From Clostridiales bacterium (lineage in GTDB: Bacteria; Bacillota; Clostridia; Oscillospirales; Acutalibacteraceae), in assembly GCA_012839185.1 (NCBI GenBank), contig DUNU01000002.1, forward strand, positions 310,001 through 374,000: a stretch of 64,000 nt of DNA, read 5' to 3'. Under the pieces are notes generated by a model, which made no database searches, was not told where the DNA came from, and worked only from the letters and a program-made list of their open reading frames with translations. Shown piece after piece: positions 24,304 to 32,801 of the stretch. Position 1 is the stretch's first letter. Each line of letters starts with the position of its first letter. The position numbers were made by a program, and so were the translations under genes.

Positions 24304-26085
24304 ATGGCTCGTAAGAAACAATCATTACTAAACGGAGCATTGGTGCTTGTTATTGCAATGGGAATAACAAAAGTAATCGGTGCAATATATAAAATTCCGC
24401 TTACAAATGTACTCGGAACAATAGGCAGAAGTTATTACAGCACCGCCTATAATCTTTTCATTCCGATTTATTCAATCGCCCTGGGCGGTTTACCTGTTGC
24501 AATCTCGAAATTAGTTGCTCAATATGCTGCTTTGGAGCGTTATAACGATGTAAAGCGAGTTTTCAAAGTCGCGAAAAGGGTATTTGTTATTACCGGTATT
24601 GTCGGAATTGCGGCTATATTGATTATCGCATATCCCTACTGTATGTCAATCAACAGAATGGATGCCATCTATGCCATGTATATGGTTGCTCCTTCAATAT
24701 TTTTCTGTTGTCTGATGTCGGCTTATAAGGGATATTACAACGGTCTTCGTAATATGACGCCTTCCGCTGTTTGTGAAGTTATCGAGGCAGCAGTCAAGCT
24801 CATATTTGGTCTTGCATTGTCAAAATTAGTTCTTGTATATGCTTCAAATCAGGCCGCCGAAACAGGATTTGTATTTGGTACGGCGGTTAGCAACGAAATG
24901 GAAATCATTGACGCAGCAGCTCCGTATTCCGCAGCTGCCGCGATTGTAGGCGTTACTTTGGGCACTGTTTTTGCTACTCTGTATATAAGTTTACGCTTAA
25001 AAATCAAGGGAGATGGTATTACAAAAGAAGAAATTGCACTTTCTCCTGCACCCGATTCGACGAAAGAAATTAGATCAGCAATATTCAGGATAGCTATCCC
25101 TGTTGTTGTTTCAACTCTCATTTTTAATATTACCAATTTAATCGACTCATGGACTCTGTTGTATAGGTTGAAAACTGCAGTTGCGTCGGATCCCGAAGTC
25201 ATTATGAATATGTTTAAGTCATCGATAGTTGACGGCGGTTATGAAAATGATACTGAGCTTTGGGCGGGTTTCCTGCATGGTGCTTACGAAATAGCTGTTG
25301 ACTTTAAGAATATGATTCCCACTCTCACGACGGTTTTGGGTATCAGTGCAATTCCCGTTTTGTCGGAGGCTTGGACGCTTAAAAACCACGAAAACACAAA
25401 AATGTCAATCGAATCTGTTATTCGCATGTGCCTGATGATTGCTTTCCCCGCGGGTTTCGGTATGGCTGTTTTGGGAAAACCAATTCTTACTCTGCTCTAT
25501 GGAGATTTAAGTTCAAATGATATATCCGCCAAAGTAATGGTCGGATACGGGGTAACCGTGTTTATAATTGCAATAAGTCAGCCGATAACTAATATGCTTC
25601 AGACTATCGGCAAGGCAAATGTCACGGTTAAATCAATTGCAATCGGTGCTTTATTCAAAATAATCGTAAATTTCATTCTTATCGGTATTCCGCAGATAAA
25701 TATTTTCGGTGCCATAATTGGTACAGCTTGCTGTTATTTTGTGGCATCTGCCATCAATTTAGTTGTTCTTCTGAGAACTACAAGAGTAAAAATCAGTTTT
25801 ACAAAATCAATATTCAAACCGTTTATATGTTCCGTTCTTTGTGCTGCTGCGGCATATGTTGTATATGAATTTCTTAATCCTCGTTTAATTGAAATGGATT
25901 CTCTACAACTTGCCTCAAGAATTAACGGTAGCACTATTTCCGCAATGATTGCAATTATTGCCGCAGTGGTTGTCTATGTTATATCCTTGCTTGTTACAAA
26001 AACTATTCTTGAATCGGATATCCTTATGCTCCCCAAAGGAGAAAAAATAGCAAAATTACTTAATAAAATCAAAGTTTTGGGTTAG
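24304..26085 (+). CDS. SpoVB/MurJ-like lipid flippase, 593 aa
   Basis: A polytopic membrane protein with about fourteen hydrophobic segments. The opening (SLLNGALVLVIAMGITKVIGAIYKIPL, then NVLGTIGRSYYSTAYNLFIP) is characteristic of SpoVB/YtgP-type members of the MVF superfamily, and GLRNMTPSAVCEVIEAAVKL is another family stretch. These proteins flip lipid-linked cell-wall precursors, in vegetative growth or sporulation. A hydrophilic insert around residues 245-330 is longer than usual. It is first in a two-gene unit, with the acetyltransferase-oxidoreductase fusion eight bases downstream. Confidence 0.87.
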   Translation: MARKKQSLLNGALVLVIAMGITKVIGAIYKIPLTNVLGTIGRSYYSTAYNLFIPIYSIALGGLPVAISKLVAQYAALERYNDVKRVFKVAKRVFVITGIVGIAAILIIAYPYCMSINRMDAIYAMYMVAPSIFFCCLMSAYKGYYNGLRNMTPSAVCEVIEAAVKLIFGLALSKLVLVYASNQAAETGFVFGTAVSNEMEIIDAAAPYSAAAAIVGVTLGTVFATLYISLRLKIKGDGITKEEIALSPAPDSTKEIRSAIFRIAIPVVVSTLIFNITNLIDSWTLLYRLKTAVASDPEVIMNMFKSSIVDGGYENDTELWAGFLHGAYEIAVDFKNMIPTLTTVLGISAIPVLSEAWTLKNHENTKMSIESVIRMCLMIAFPAGFGMAVLGKPILTLLYGDLSSNDISAKVMVGYGVTVFIIAISQPITNMLQTIGKANVTVKSIAIGALFKIIVNFILIGIPQINIFGAIIGTACCYFVASAINLVVLLRTTRVKISFTKSIFKPFICSVLCAAAAYVVYEFLNPRLIEMDSLQLASRINGSTISAMIAIIAAVVVYVISLLVTKTILESDILMLPKGEKIAKLLNKIKVLG

Positions 26086-26093
26086 GTGAAATT

Positions 26094-27968
26094 ATGGCAC
26101 AATTAAAAATGTACCGCTTCCCCGGTGGCGAAATTCCCGAGCATGAACTTCCCGAAGGTTATTCTTTCTCCAATTTCAAAGGCATTGAAGACATTGACGA
26201 TTGGGCAAAAATTTGTGACAACGGGCTTTGCGAATATTCAACGGGACCTGTTCGTTTTGTTGAAGATGTTTTAGGTCGAAAGGACGTCAAGCCTTATGAA
26301 GACATATTCTTTTTGGACTATTTGGGCGAACATATCGGCACCGTTACCGCATTTGTGCATGCTGATAAAAATATCGGTAATGTTCACATGGTTGCAATTC
26401 GCACTGATTTTCGCGGCAAAGGTCTGGGAAAATATCTGAATATGATTGCCGTCAAACATCTTTTCTCAAAAGATATTAAGTGGGCATATCTAAGCACTGA
26501 TGAGTGGCGTAAGGCTGCTGTCAAGAGTTATCTTAATGCAGGTTTCAGACCTGTCGAATATGACATAGGTATGGAAGAACGTTGGGCTGCCGTGCTTGAA
26601 GAATATGATATTGACAGTGTTGAAATGTATTATGAGGACGGTACTTTCTATAAAAATATCGTCAGAAAATCTAAGTTGCAGAAAGTTAAATTCGGAGTTT
26701 TCGGAGCTGGTCGCGGGTCTTGTATGATTAACTATTGCAAGGAATTTGATAATGCCGAAGTTGTTGCGATTTGTGATTTTCGTGAAAAGGCTTTAAGCAG
26801 TCACAGAGAGGCTCTTAAAGATACGAATTGCAAGTTTTTCACTGATTTTGATGAGTTTATCAAGACTGATATGGACTGCGTCGTTCTTGCAAATTATGCA
26901 AATGAACACGCTCCTTATGCCGTCAAAGCAATGAAAGCCGGCAAGCATGTTTTGTCCGAGGTTTTGCCCGTTCAGAATATGAAAGAGGCTGTTGAACTTA
27001 TTGAAACGGTCGAAGAAACCGGTCTTGTCTATGGATATGCCGAGAATTATGCTTTTATGCCTGCACCGAAAAGAATGCGTGAGCTTTACAGAGAGGGTAA
27101 ACTCGGTCGTTTTGAATACGGTGAAGGGGAATATATGCACAACTGTGAACCCGGTTGGCATCGTTATACCCAAGGCGGAGACCCGACGCACTGGCGAAAT
27201 ACCATGAGTGCATTTTATTACTGTACTCATTCATTGGGACCGCTTATTCATATTGTCGGCGAGCGACCTGTTCGTGTCTCCGGTTTTGAAGTCCCGTTTA
27301 ATAATCGTATGTGGCGTATGGGGGCAAAGGCTGCTCCTATCGGAATTGAAATGGTTACACTCGAAAACGGTGGTGTAATCAAAAGTCTTCATGGCGTAGG
27401 TCCTGCCAAGAACTCAATTTGGTATTCAATTTACGGCTCTAAAGGTCGTATGGAATCATCTCGTGAGGATGACGGCAACAACGGCGGTGTCCGTCATCTC
27501 TATGTAAACTGCGACACCGAAGAAGGCGAAAATTGGGGTAAGTTTGAGGAATACGATCCCAAAGATGCCATGAGCGAATTGGCAGGCGACAGTGGTCACG
27601 GTGGCAGCGATTTTTATATTATGTATAATATGGTTCAGCGTATTCGTGGAAATAAAAATGCTGATATTATTGATGTTTATGAAGCACTTGATATGTTCCT
27701 GCCGGGATATTTTGCTCTTCTTTCCGCACTTGACGGCGGAAAACCCTACGACATTCCGAACCTGAGGGATAAGAATGAGCGTGATATCTGGCGTAATGAT
27801 ACCCGTTGCACCGATCCGAAAAATCCCGATTATGAGGTTATTTCGTCTTATGCCGGTGGGGAAATTGATATTCCCGCAGAAAATTACGAGATCTTGAAAA
27901 AAGCTTTTGAAGAAGGCATTGAGTACAGAAAAAACCTCAATCAGCCGGGAGGACCTTTTGCCGATTGA
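26094..27968 (+). CDS. Fusion protein: GNAT acetyltransferase + Gfo/Idh/MocA oxidoreductase, 624 aa
   Basis: Residues 1-195 form a GNAT domain. HMVAIRTDFRGKGLGKYLN carries the acetyl-CoA pyrophosphate loop (RGKGLG), and AAVKSYLNAGFRPVEY is the typical end. From residue 201 a Rossmann fold begins (KFGVFGAGRGSCMINYCKEF, then VVAICDFREKAL). LSEVLPVQNMKEAVEL replaces the usual EKP segment of Gfo/Idh/MocA enzymes, and YAENYAFMPAPKRM follows. The Lys of the EKP motif is therefore not conserved, which raises doubt about standard dehydrogenase chemistry. The two parts could oxidise and N-acetylate a sugar in sequence (inference). Its partner is the SpoVB-like flippase gene just upstream, so a role in surface glycans is possible. 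Confidence 0.85.
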   Translation: MAQLKMYRFPGGEIPEHELPEGYSFSNFKGIEDIDDWAKICDNGLCEYSTGPVRFVEDVLGRKDVKPYEDIFFLDYLGEHIGTVTAFVHADKNIGNVHMVAIRTDFRGKGLGKYLNMIAVKHLFSKDIKWAYLSTDEWRKAAVKSYLNAGFRPVEYDIGMEERWAAVLEEYDIDSVEMYYEDGTFYKNIVRKSKLQKVKFGVFGAGRGSCMINYCKEFDNAEVVAICDFREKALSSHREALKDTNCKFFTDFDEFIKTDMDCVVLANYANEHAPYAVKAMKAGKHVLSEVLPVQNMKEAVELIETVEETGLVYGYAENYAFMPAPKRMRELYREGKLGRFEYGEGEYMHNCEPGWHRYTQGGDPTHWRNTMSAFYYCTHSLGPLIHIVGERPVRVSGFEVPFNNRMWRMGAKAAPIGIEMVTLENGGVIKSLHGVGPAKNSIWYSIYGSKGRMESSREDDGNNGGVRHLYVNCDTEEGENWGKFEEYDPKDAMSELAGDSGHGGSDFYIMYNMVQRIRGNKNADIIDVYEALDMFLPGYFALLSALDGGKPYDIPNLRDKNERDIWRNDTRCTDPKNPDYEVISSYAGGEIDIPAENYEILKKAFEEGIEYRKNLNQPGGPFAD

Positions 27969-28033
27969 AAGAGGTTGTTTTAATAATTGGAAGTTTTTGT
28001 TTCCGTTTCAATTATTAAATTCCCAAACCAAAA

Positions 28034-28070
28034 AAACAGCTGTCCGTGATGAAGTGGACAGCTGTTTAAA
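28034..28070. terminator. Bidirectional terminator
   Basis: AAACAGCTGTCC and GGACAGCTGTTT form a perfect 12-base stem with T-rich sequence on both sides (AAATTTT after it, and A7 before it for the minus strand). It serves the convergent genes ending at 27968 and 28073. Confidence 0.9.
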
Positions 28071-28072
28071 TT

Positions 28073-29953
28073 TTACTGTTTGTTTATTCTTTCGTGGAAT
28101 TCAATAATGAACTTTTCAGCCTTTTTGAACGCCCATTTTTCGCAAAGGAAAGTTACTTTAGCGGTATCTTCATAGGCTTCTTTGTCGGCTTCCTCAATAC
28201 TTTCGTTGAGTTTTTCAACCTTGTCCGCACGGATTGTTGCTTTCCATTCGGGTTCTTTTTCGGCAGATACGAAGTACATAATGTGATAACCGTAATCCGA
28301 TTTAATAACACCAACTTCACCGGGCTGACGGTTTTCGTCATAGCACCATGCTTCAAATTCGGGTACATATGCACCGCGACCGATTTTTTCAATCAGACCG
28401 CCTGACGTTTCGCCGCCACCGTCTTTTGTGGTGTAAGTGTCGTCACTGTTTTCATCGGCAAGAGTTGCGAATACTTCTTCTGTCTGTTCGTCGGCTGTAA
28501 GATATTGGCTGATGATTCTACCGACTTTTTCAAGATATTGTGATTGCTTGTAGAGTATTTCCTCTGAATCGGTAACACCTGTTGTCGGTTCGCCTGATGA
28601 TGTTCCCGTTGTATCTTCGGGAATACCGTTATTGGCATATTCAATAGCCAAATCGTAATAATTTGCATTTTCGGGAAGGTCGTTGATAATGCTTGCTTCG
28701 TCGGAGTCATATTTAACAAGAATATGACGAACATTCTTAAGCGTTTCTTCATTTCTGAATGCCGCTTTTTTTACATAGAGGACATATATATACGTGTCTG
28801 TTTCAAATGCCTTGTATTCGTTTGCCTGAGCGGAGAAAGCCCAATCTGCAGCCTCTTCATTGACATTGTTCTTAACCATTTCTTTGTCGGAATAGGCAGC
28901 TTCGGTTGCATTTTCATCTTCAAGAATTTCCTGTTCGTCTGCCGGAGCATATTCACGGGTAAGTTCAATAAATGACTTTTCGTCCGTAAGCCTTGATACA
29001 AATTCGTTTGCACGTGCTCTCTGCTCATCGTCTGTGTAGTCAGGCACTACAGGCTCAGACTGGCTGTCAGCAGTATAGGATGCTTCAAGCGGGAATGCGA
29101 AAATACGAAGGTTTACAACCTGATATTTTGAAGGATCTTCGTTGAAAACAGCTTCAATTTCTTCATCGGTGATTGTTTCACCTAACTTTTCATCACGATC
29201 TTCAAGATATGCTGTAACAACTGCTTGTTCTTCCAGAATTTTACGAACTATTTTTTCGTTTAAACCTTTGCCGTACTGAAGAGCAATATAACGACTTAAG
29301 GAATATTTATTGCTGTCTGCATATCCTTTTAATGTTTCAATCTGTTCATCGACATCTGCCTGCATATCGTCATTAAATTCAATACCTGCTTCGGCAGCTT
29401 TTTTAAGATAATATGCCTGCTGTTCCATAGCTTCAACAGTTTGTTCATGGAAAAACTCAGTGTAAGTAACAGTCTTTTCTGTTTTTTCGGTAGTTGTGGC
29501 AGAGGTTGTGCCTTCTTCGCCGGAGCTTGTGGTGCCTTCTTCTGCAGAATGGTCGCGATCTTCTATCTTAGTTGTCTGAAGGTCGGGGGAGACTGTAATA
29601 TCATAACCGGAGAACAGCTTGCCCATGCCCTCACCATACTGGTTGTCATAGGAATAAGCCTGATTGTAAGTATTAAGGAAAACTGCTGTGTAGAAGTAGT
29701 TGTATTCGGCAACAGAATATTTCTTATCTTCAACTTTTACGGCAGTTGTGAGTTTCTGAGCAACGCCGAAATGACTGAAAAGACCGGCGATAAGTGCGAC
29801 AACTATGCCGATTCCGAATACATAACCTAAAACTTTGCCGAGCTTGTCGATCTGATCATCGGAAAGTCTGATTTTTGTCTTTTTTGATTTTTTTGCGATA
29901 CGAGCCTTACGCTCTGCACGATAATCTTTAGGGTTGTTTGCTTTTTTTGCCAT
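28073..29953 (-). CDS. Membrane-anchored parvulin-type peptidyl-prolyl isomerase, 626 aa
   Basis: A basic N-terminus and one membrane helix (LGYVFGIGIVVALIAGLF) precede a long extracytoplasmic part. The N-terminal chaperone-like region is helical and acidic, with a Thr/Ser/Glu-rich linker (SAEEGTTSSGEEGTTSATTT). The parvulin domain starts at NVRHILVKYD and ends with VGVIKSDYGYHIMYFV. Between these, an insert of ~60 residues includes a second low-complexity stretch (TTGTSSGEPTTG). The family (PrsA, SurA) folds exported proteins. The length is about twice that of PrsA. AAAGGTGA lies nine bases before the ATG. It would suit a cell exporting very large repeat proteins such as the one at 48480 (inference). 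Confidence 0.88.
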   Translation of the reverse strand: MAKKANNPKDYRAERKARIAKKSKKTKIRLSDDQIDKLGKVLGYVFGIGIVVALIAGLFSHFGVAQKLTTAVKVEDKKYSVAEYNYFYTAVFLNTYNQAYSYDNQYGEGMGKLFSGYDITVSPDLQTTKIEDRDHSAEEGTTSSGEEGTTSATTTEKTEKTVTYTEFFHEQTVEAMEQQAYYLKKAAEAGIEFNDDMQADVDEQIETLKGYADSNKYSLSRYIALQYGKGLNEKIVRKILEEQAVVTAYLEDRDEKLGETITDEEIEAVFNEDPSKYQVVNLRIFAFPLEASYTADSQSEPVVPDYTDDEQRARANEFVSRLTDEKSFIELTREYAPADEQEILEDENATEAAYSDKEMVKNNVNEEAADWAFSAQANEYKAFETDTYIYVLYVKKAAFRNEETLKNVRHILVKYDSDEASIINDLPENANYYDLAIEYANNGIPEDTTGTSSGEPTTGVTDSEEILYKQSQYLEKVGRIISQYLTADEQTEEVFATLADENSDDTYTTKDGGGETSGGLIEKIGRGAYVPEFEAWCYDENRQPGEVGVIKSDYGYHIMYFVSAEKEPEWKATIRADKVEKLNESIEEADKEAYEDTAKVTFLCEKWAFKKAEKFIIEFHERINKQ

Positions 29954-29992
29954 CTGTGGTCACCTTTCATAAAGTGATAATCTAACCTATGA

Positions 29993-30021
29993 ATAATAAC
30001 ACATAAGCCTTGAAATATCAA
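29993..30021 (-). promoter_or_regulatory. Promoter of the parvulin gene
   Basis: Minus strand TTGATA (30021-30016) and TATTAT (29998-29993), spacer 17 bp, about 40 bases upstream of the start codon. Confidence 0.6.
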
Positions 30022-30063
30022 GATTAAATTGGCTTGTTCATAAATTGTTTACAATTTCAAAAG

Positions 30064-30092
30064 TTGACAAACATCGCTCTATATGATATAAT
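30064..30092 (+). promoter_or_regulatory. tRNA-Pro promoter
   Basis: TTGACA (30064-30069) and TATAAT (30087-30092), spacer 17 bp, preceded by TGA at the -10. It lies 57 bases upstream of the tRNA. Confidence 0.9.
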
Positions 30093-30149
30093 CCATAGCG
30101 TTCATGTTGTTTTTCAAAGAGTGAACAAAAAAATGTTGATACATATTAA

Positions 30150-30225
30150 CGGGGTGTAGCGCAGTTGGTAGCGCGCCTGCTTTGGGAGCAGGATGTCGGG
30201 GGTTCAAGTCCCTTCACTCCGACCA
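30150..30225 (+). tRNA. tRNA-Pro (anticodon TGG)
   Basis: A full cloverleaf. The acceptor stem is CGGGGTG with CACTCCG (one G-U pair). The D arm holds AGTTGGTAGCG. The anticodon stem CCTGC/GCAGG surrounds the loop TTTGGGA (anticodon TGG), and the T arm is GGGGGTTCAAGTCCCTT. The CCA end is encoded (30223-30225). UGG reads all or most proline codons. Confidence 0.97.
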
Positions 30226-30230
30226 TTTTT

Positions 30231-30262
30231 AGTATTCACAAAGCACTTGTGAATACTTTTTT
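30231..30262 (+). terminator. tRNA-Pro terminator
   Basis: AGTATTCACA and TGTGAATACT pair perfectly over ten bases and are followed by T6. Confidence 0.93.
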
Positions 30263-30314
30263 GTTTTTGAATATTTTTTGTTGTTTTATGCTGTTGCAGA
30301 GCAAGATAAAAGAA

Positions 30315-31172
30315 TCACTCCTTATCAAACAAGGCTCGGCGGGCGGTGGAGTGACGCATCATTTCTCTCATTCCGTCAACATCCTCTGCTTCAAGCATTG
30401 CTTTTAATTCGTTGAATTTGTCGAGAAACATATTCATCTGGTCAAGTAAAACGTCTTTATTCGCAATAAACAACTCGCTCCACATAAGATCATTTATGCG
30501 AGCAATACGAGTAAGATCCCTAAACGAGTCTGCCGTGAATTTCTCCATATCCTCTTTGTCGTTACAGGTCATCAGCGTTATGGCAATGCAGTGAGTTAAT
30601 TGCGAAAGGAAGCCTATCATCTCATCGTGTTCTTCGGGAGAAAGCGTGGTTACGTTTGCAAAGCCGAGAAGTTTTCCGAGTTCCATACATGTGCCGATTG
30701 CCTCGGGCGTGTTTTTGTCAGTCGGGGTTACAATATAGTTTGCTCCGATGAATATCTTGTCCGTGCTGTTTTCAACACCGGAAACCTCACGTCCCGCCAT
30801 AGGATGAGCCGCGATAAATTCCAAGTCGGGACGAAGCATATCCTGAATTTTATATACGATACTTCTCTTGACACCTGTAACGTCGGTAATAAGGGCTCCG
30901 CTTTTAAGAAGTCCTTGGTTTTGCTCTATCCATTCCACAAAAATGTGAGGATAAAGAGCAAAAATCACGAGATCCGCATCACCGATAATTCTTTCATCAA
31001 GTTCTATCGATCCCTCGTCAATTATTTTTTCTTTGAGTGCATAGTCAATCGAGCTTTGGTTTTTGGTGATGGCACTGATATGAAATCCAAATCGTTTCAG
31101 TGCTTTTGCGTAACTTCCGCCTAAAAGTCCGAGACCGATAATCAATATTTTCTTGCTTATATCAACTAACAT
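30315..31172 (-). CDS. tyrA: Prephenate dehydrogenase, 285 aa
   Basis: Converts prephenate to 4-hydroxyphenylpyruvate, the tyrosine precursor. The NAD-binding motif is IIGLGLLGGSYAKAL. VIFALYPHIFVEW, LITDVTGVKRSI and FIAAHPMAGREVSGVENS (with the conserved HPMAG histidine) are all family marks, as is SQLTHCIAITLM in the helical dimerisation domain. No ACT domain is attached, so feedback by tyrosine may be weak. It is the last gene of the aromatic operon. Its start overlaps the aroA end by seven bases, and GGTGGA lies within aroA. Confidence 0.95.
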   Translation of the reverse strand: MLVDISKKILIIGLGLLGGSYAKALKRFGFHISAITKNQSSIDYALKEKIIDEGSIELDERIIGDADLVIFALYPHIFVEWIEQNQGLLKSGALITDVTGVKRSIVYKIQDMLRPDLEFIAAHPMAGREVSGVENSTDKIFIGANYIVTPTDKNTPEAIGTCMELGKLLGFANVTTLSPEEHDEMIGFLSQLTHCIAITLMTCNDKEDMEKFTADSFRDLTRIARINDLMWSELFIANKDVLLDQMNMFLDKFNELKAMLEAEDVDGMREMMRHSTARRALFDKE

Positions 31173-32371
31173 TCTGTTTCCACCTTCGCTCCAAGTTGTT
31201 TTATATCATCGAAAAATCCGGGATAACTTTTTCGTACAGCCTGCACACCGTCAATCACTCCGCCGGTTTTGGAAAGTATTACCGACATAGCCATAACAAT
31301 CCGATGATCGTTATGTCCGTCAAGCTTTTCTCCTTTGTATTGAAGTTCTTGTTTCGGAACGGTAATGGAATTGTCCCCGAATATAAGTCCTCCGCCGAGT
31401 TTAGTCAGTTCTTCGTGCATAGCCATTCCTCGATCGCTTTCTTTCGCTTTTAAGCGATCGGTTCCCGTAAATACTGCACCGTTTTTCAACGCAGCAAGTG
31501 CGAATAATATCGGTCCGAGGTCGGGGCAATCGGAAATATCAAGAGTCGGCGTGCCTGCGGAAATCTTATCAAAATACTCAGCGTATACTTTGTCGCCTTG
31601 AAGGCTGTCGGCATTCAGATTCTCTATTTTTATGTTTGAACCGATATAATTAAAGGCATCAAGAAACGCAGCATTGGAGTAATCTCCTTCAACTTTTCCC
31701 GAAAATGAGTGCAGAGGCGATTTTTTTATTTTAATCTTATATTCATCCGCAAACTCAATGTTTGCTCCGAATGACTTTAAGGCTTGAATTGTCAGATTTA
31801 TATATGACCTGCTCTCAAACGGAGGAATAATCTCAATGGTCGAATTTTCGTTGAGATAAATAAGGGCAAAAATAAGTCCGGTAATAAACTGACTGCTGAT
31901 ATCCCCTCTGAGTTTATAGTTTCCGCTTTCAAGTTTGCCGCAAAGCGTAACGGAATTTGCTCCTTTCTTGAACATAAAGCCATTCTCTCGGCAAAGTTCC
32001 TCGTAAACATTAAGAGGTCTTTCAAAAAGTCTTTGGCTGCCTTGAAAAGTTACCGTTTTTCCCAAACAAAGAGCCAAAGGGATTAAAAACCTCAACGTGC
32101 TTCCGCTTTCTTTGCACTCTAAAATAGGATTTTCGGCAGTCATAAATCTGTCGGAAGAAATGCTTACCTTGTCCTTGTCAGTTTTAATTTCTGCTCCCAA
32201 GTCTTTAAGACAATTGATGGTTGCGAAAATATCCTCGCTGTAATCCACTCCTGACAAAACGCAATTTTGTTTAGATAAAGCCGCACCGATAAGGTATCTG
32301 TGCGTCATGCTTTTTGAGGGCGGAGCATCTATTGTTCCGCTTAATTTGCACGGTTTGAATTTTGCTGTCAT
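31166..32371 (-). CDS. aroA: 3-phosphoshikimate 1-carboxyvinyltransferase (EPSP synthase), 401 aa
   Basis: Joins phosphoenolpyruvate to shikimate 3-phosphate. Active-site stretches are visible: DAPPSKSMTHR at the N-terminus, SGSTLRFLIPLAL, RPLNVYEELC, RLKAKESDRGMAM, and GHNDHRIVMAMSVI near the end. The length is slightly short for the family (usually 420-430). The sequence CKESGSTLRF has S-G-S in place of the N-A/S-G-T of glyphosate-sensitive enzymes, which points to the class II-like branch. It starts one base after the aroQ stop and overlaps tyrA. Confidence 0.96.
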   Translation of the reverse strand: MTAKFKPCKLSGTIDAPPSKSMTHRYLIGAALSKQNCVLSGVDYSEDIFATINCLKDLGAEIKTDKDKVSISSDRFMTAENPILECKESGSTLRFLIPLALCLGKTVTFQGSQRLFERPLNVYEELCRENGFMFKKGANSVTLCGKLESGNYKLRGDISSQFITGLIFALIYLNENSTIEIIPPFESRSYINLTIQALKSFGANIEFADEYKIKIKKSPLHSFSGKVEGDYSNAAFLDAFNYIGSNIKIENLNADSLQGDKVYAEYFDKISAGTPTLDISDCPDLGPILFALAALKNGAVFTGTDRLKAKESDRGMAMHEELTKLGGGLIFGDNSITVPKQELQYKGEKLDGHNDHRIVMAMSVILSKTGGVIDGVQAVRKSYPGFFDDIKQLGAKVETEC

Positions 32372-32372
32372 A

Positions 32373-32801
32373 TCATTTATTCTCTGCTAAAAAGTCAATC
32401 GCTTCAAGGTATCCGTCCGTGCCGTGACCTGTTATTGTTTTTACGCAGGCAAGTCGTATAAAACTAATCTGTCTGAAGTCTTCACGCTCTTCCAATTTTG
32501 AAATATGTACCTCAACTGTCGGAATATTCACCGCTTTGACTGCATCCAATATTGCTATACTCGTATGGGTATATGCACCGGGGTTTATTACAATTCCGTC
32601 GAAATTGCCGTAAGCATTTTGAATTTCATCAACGATATAGCCTTCGTGATTTGACTGAAACAGTTTAACCTCGATGTCTTTTTTTTCGCAGTGGTTTTTA
32701 ATTTTTTCTTCAAGATCGGAATAAGTTTCTTTTCCGTATTGGTCAGGTTCTCTTATTCCGAGCATATTCAGATTCGGACCGTTAATAACAAGAAATTTCA
32801 C
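32373..32801 (-). CDS. aroQ: Type II 3-dehydroquinate dehydratase, 142 aa
   Basis: Dehydrates 3-dehydroquinate to 3-dehydroshikimate. Marks of the small dodecameric type II enzyme are NGPNLNMLGIREPDQYG (catalytic loop with the Arg and Tyr), QSNHEGYIVDEIQ, INPGAYTHTSIAILDA, VEVHISKLEEREDFR and the ITGHGTDGY end. Its ATG overlaps the end of the aroE-aroK fusion gene by four bases. Confidence 0.97.
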   Translation of the reverse strand: MKFLVINGPNLNMLGIREPDQYGKETYSDLEEKIKNHCEKKDIEVKLFQSNHEGYIVDEIQNAYGNFDGIVINPGAYTHTSIAILDAVKAVNIPTVEVHISKLEEREDFRQISFIRLACVKTITGHGTDGYLEAIDFLAENK

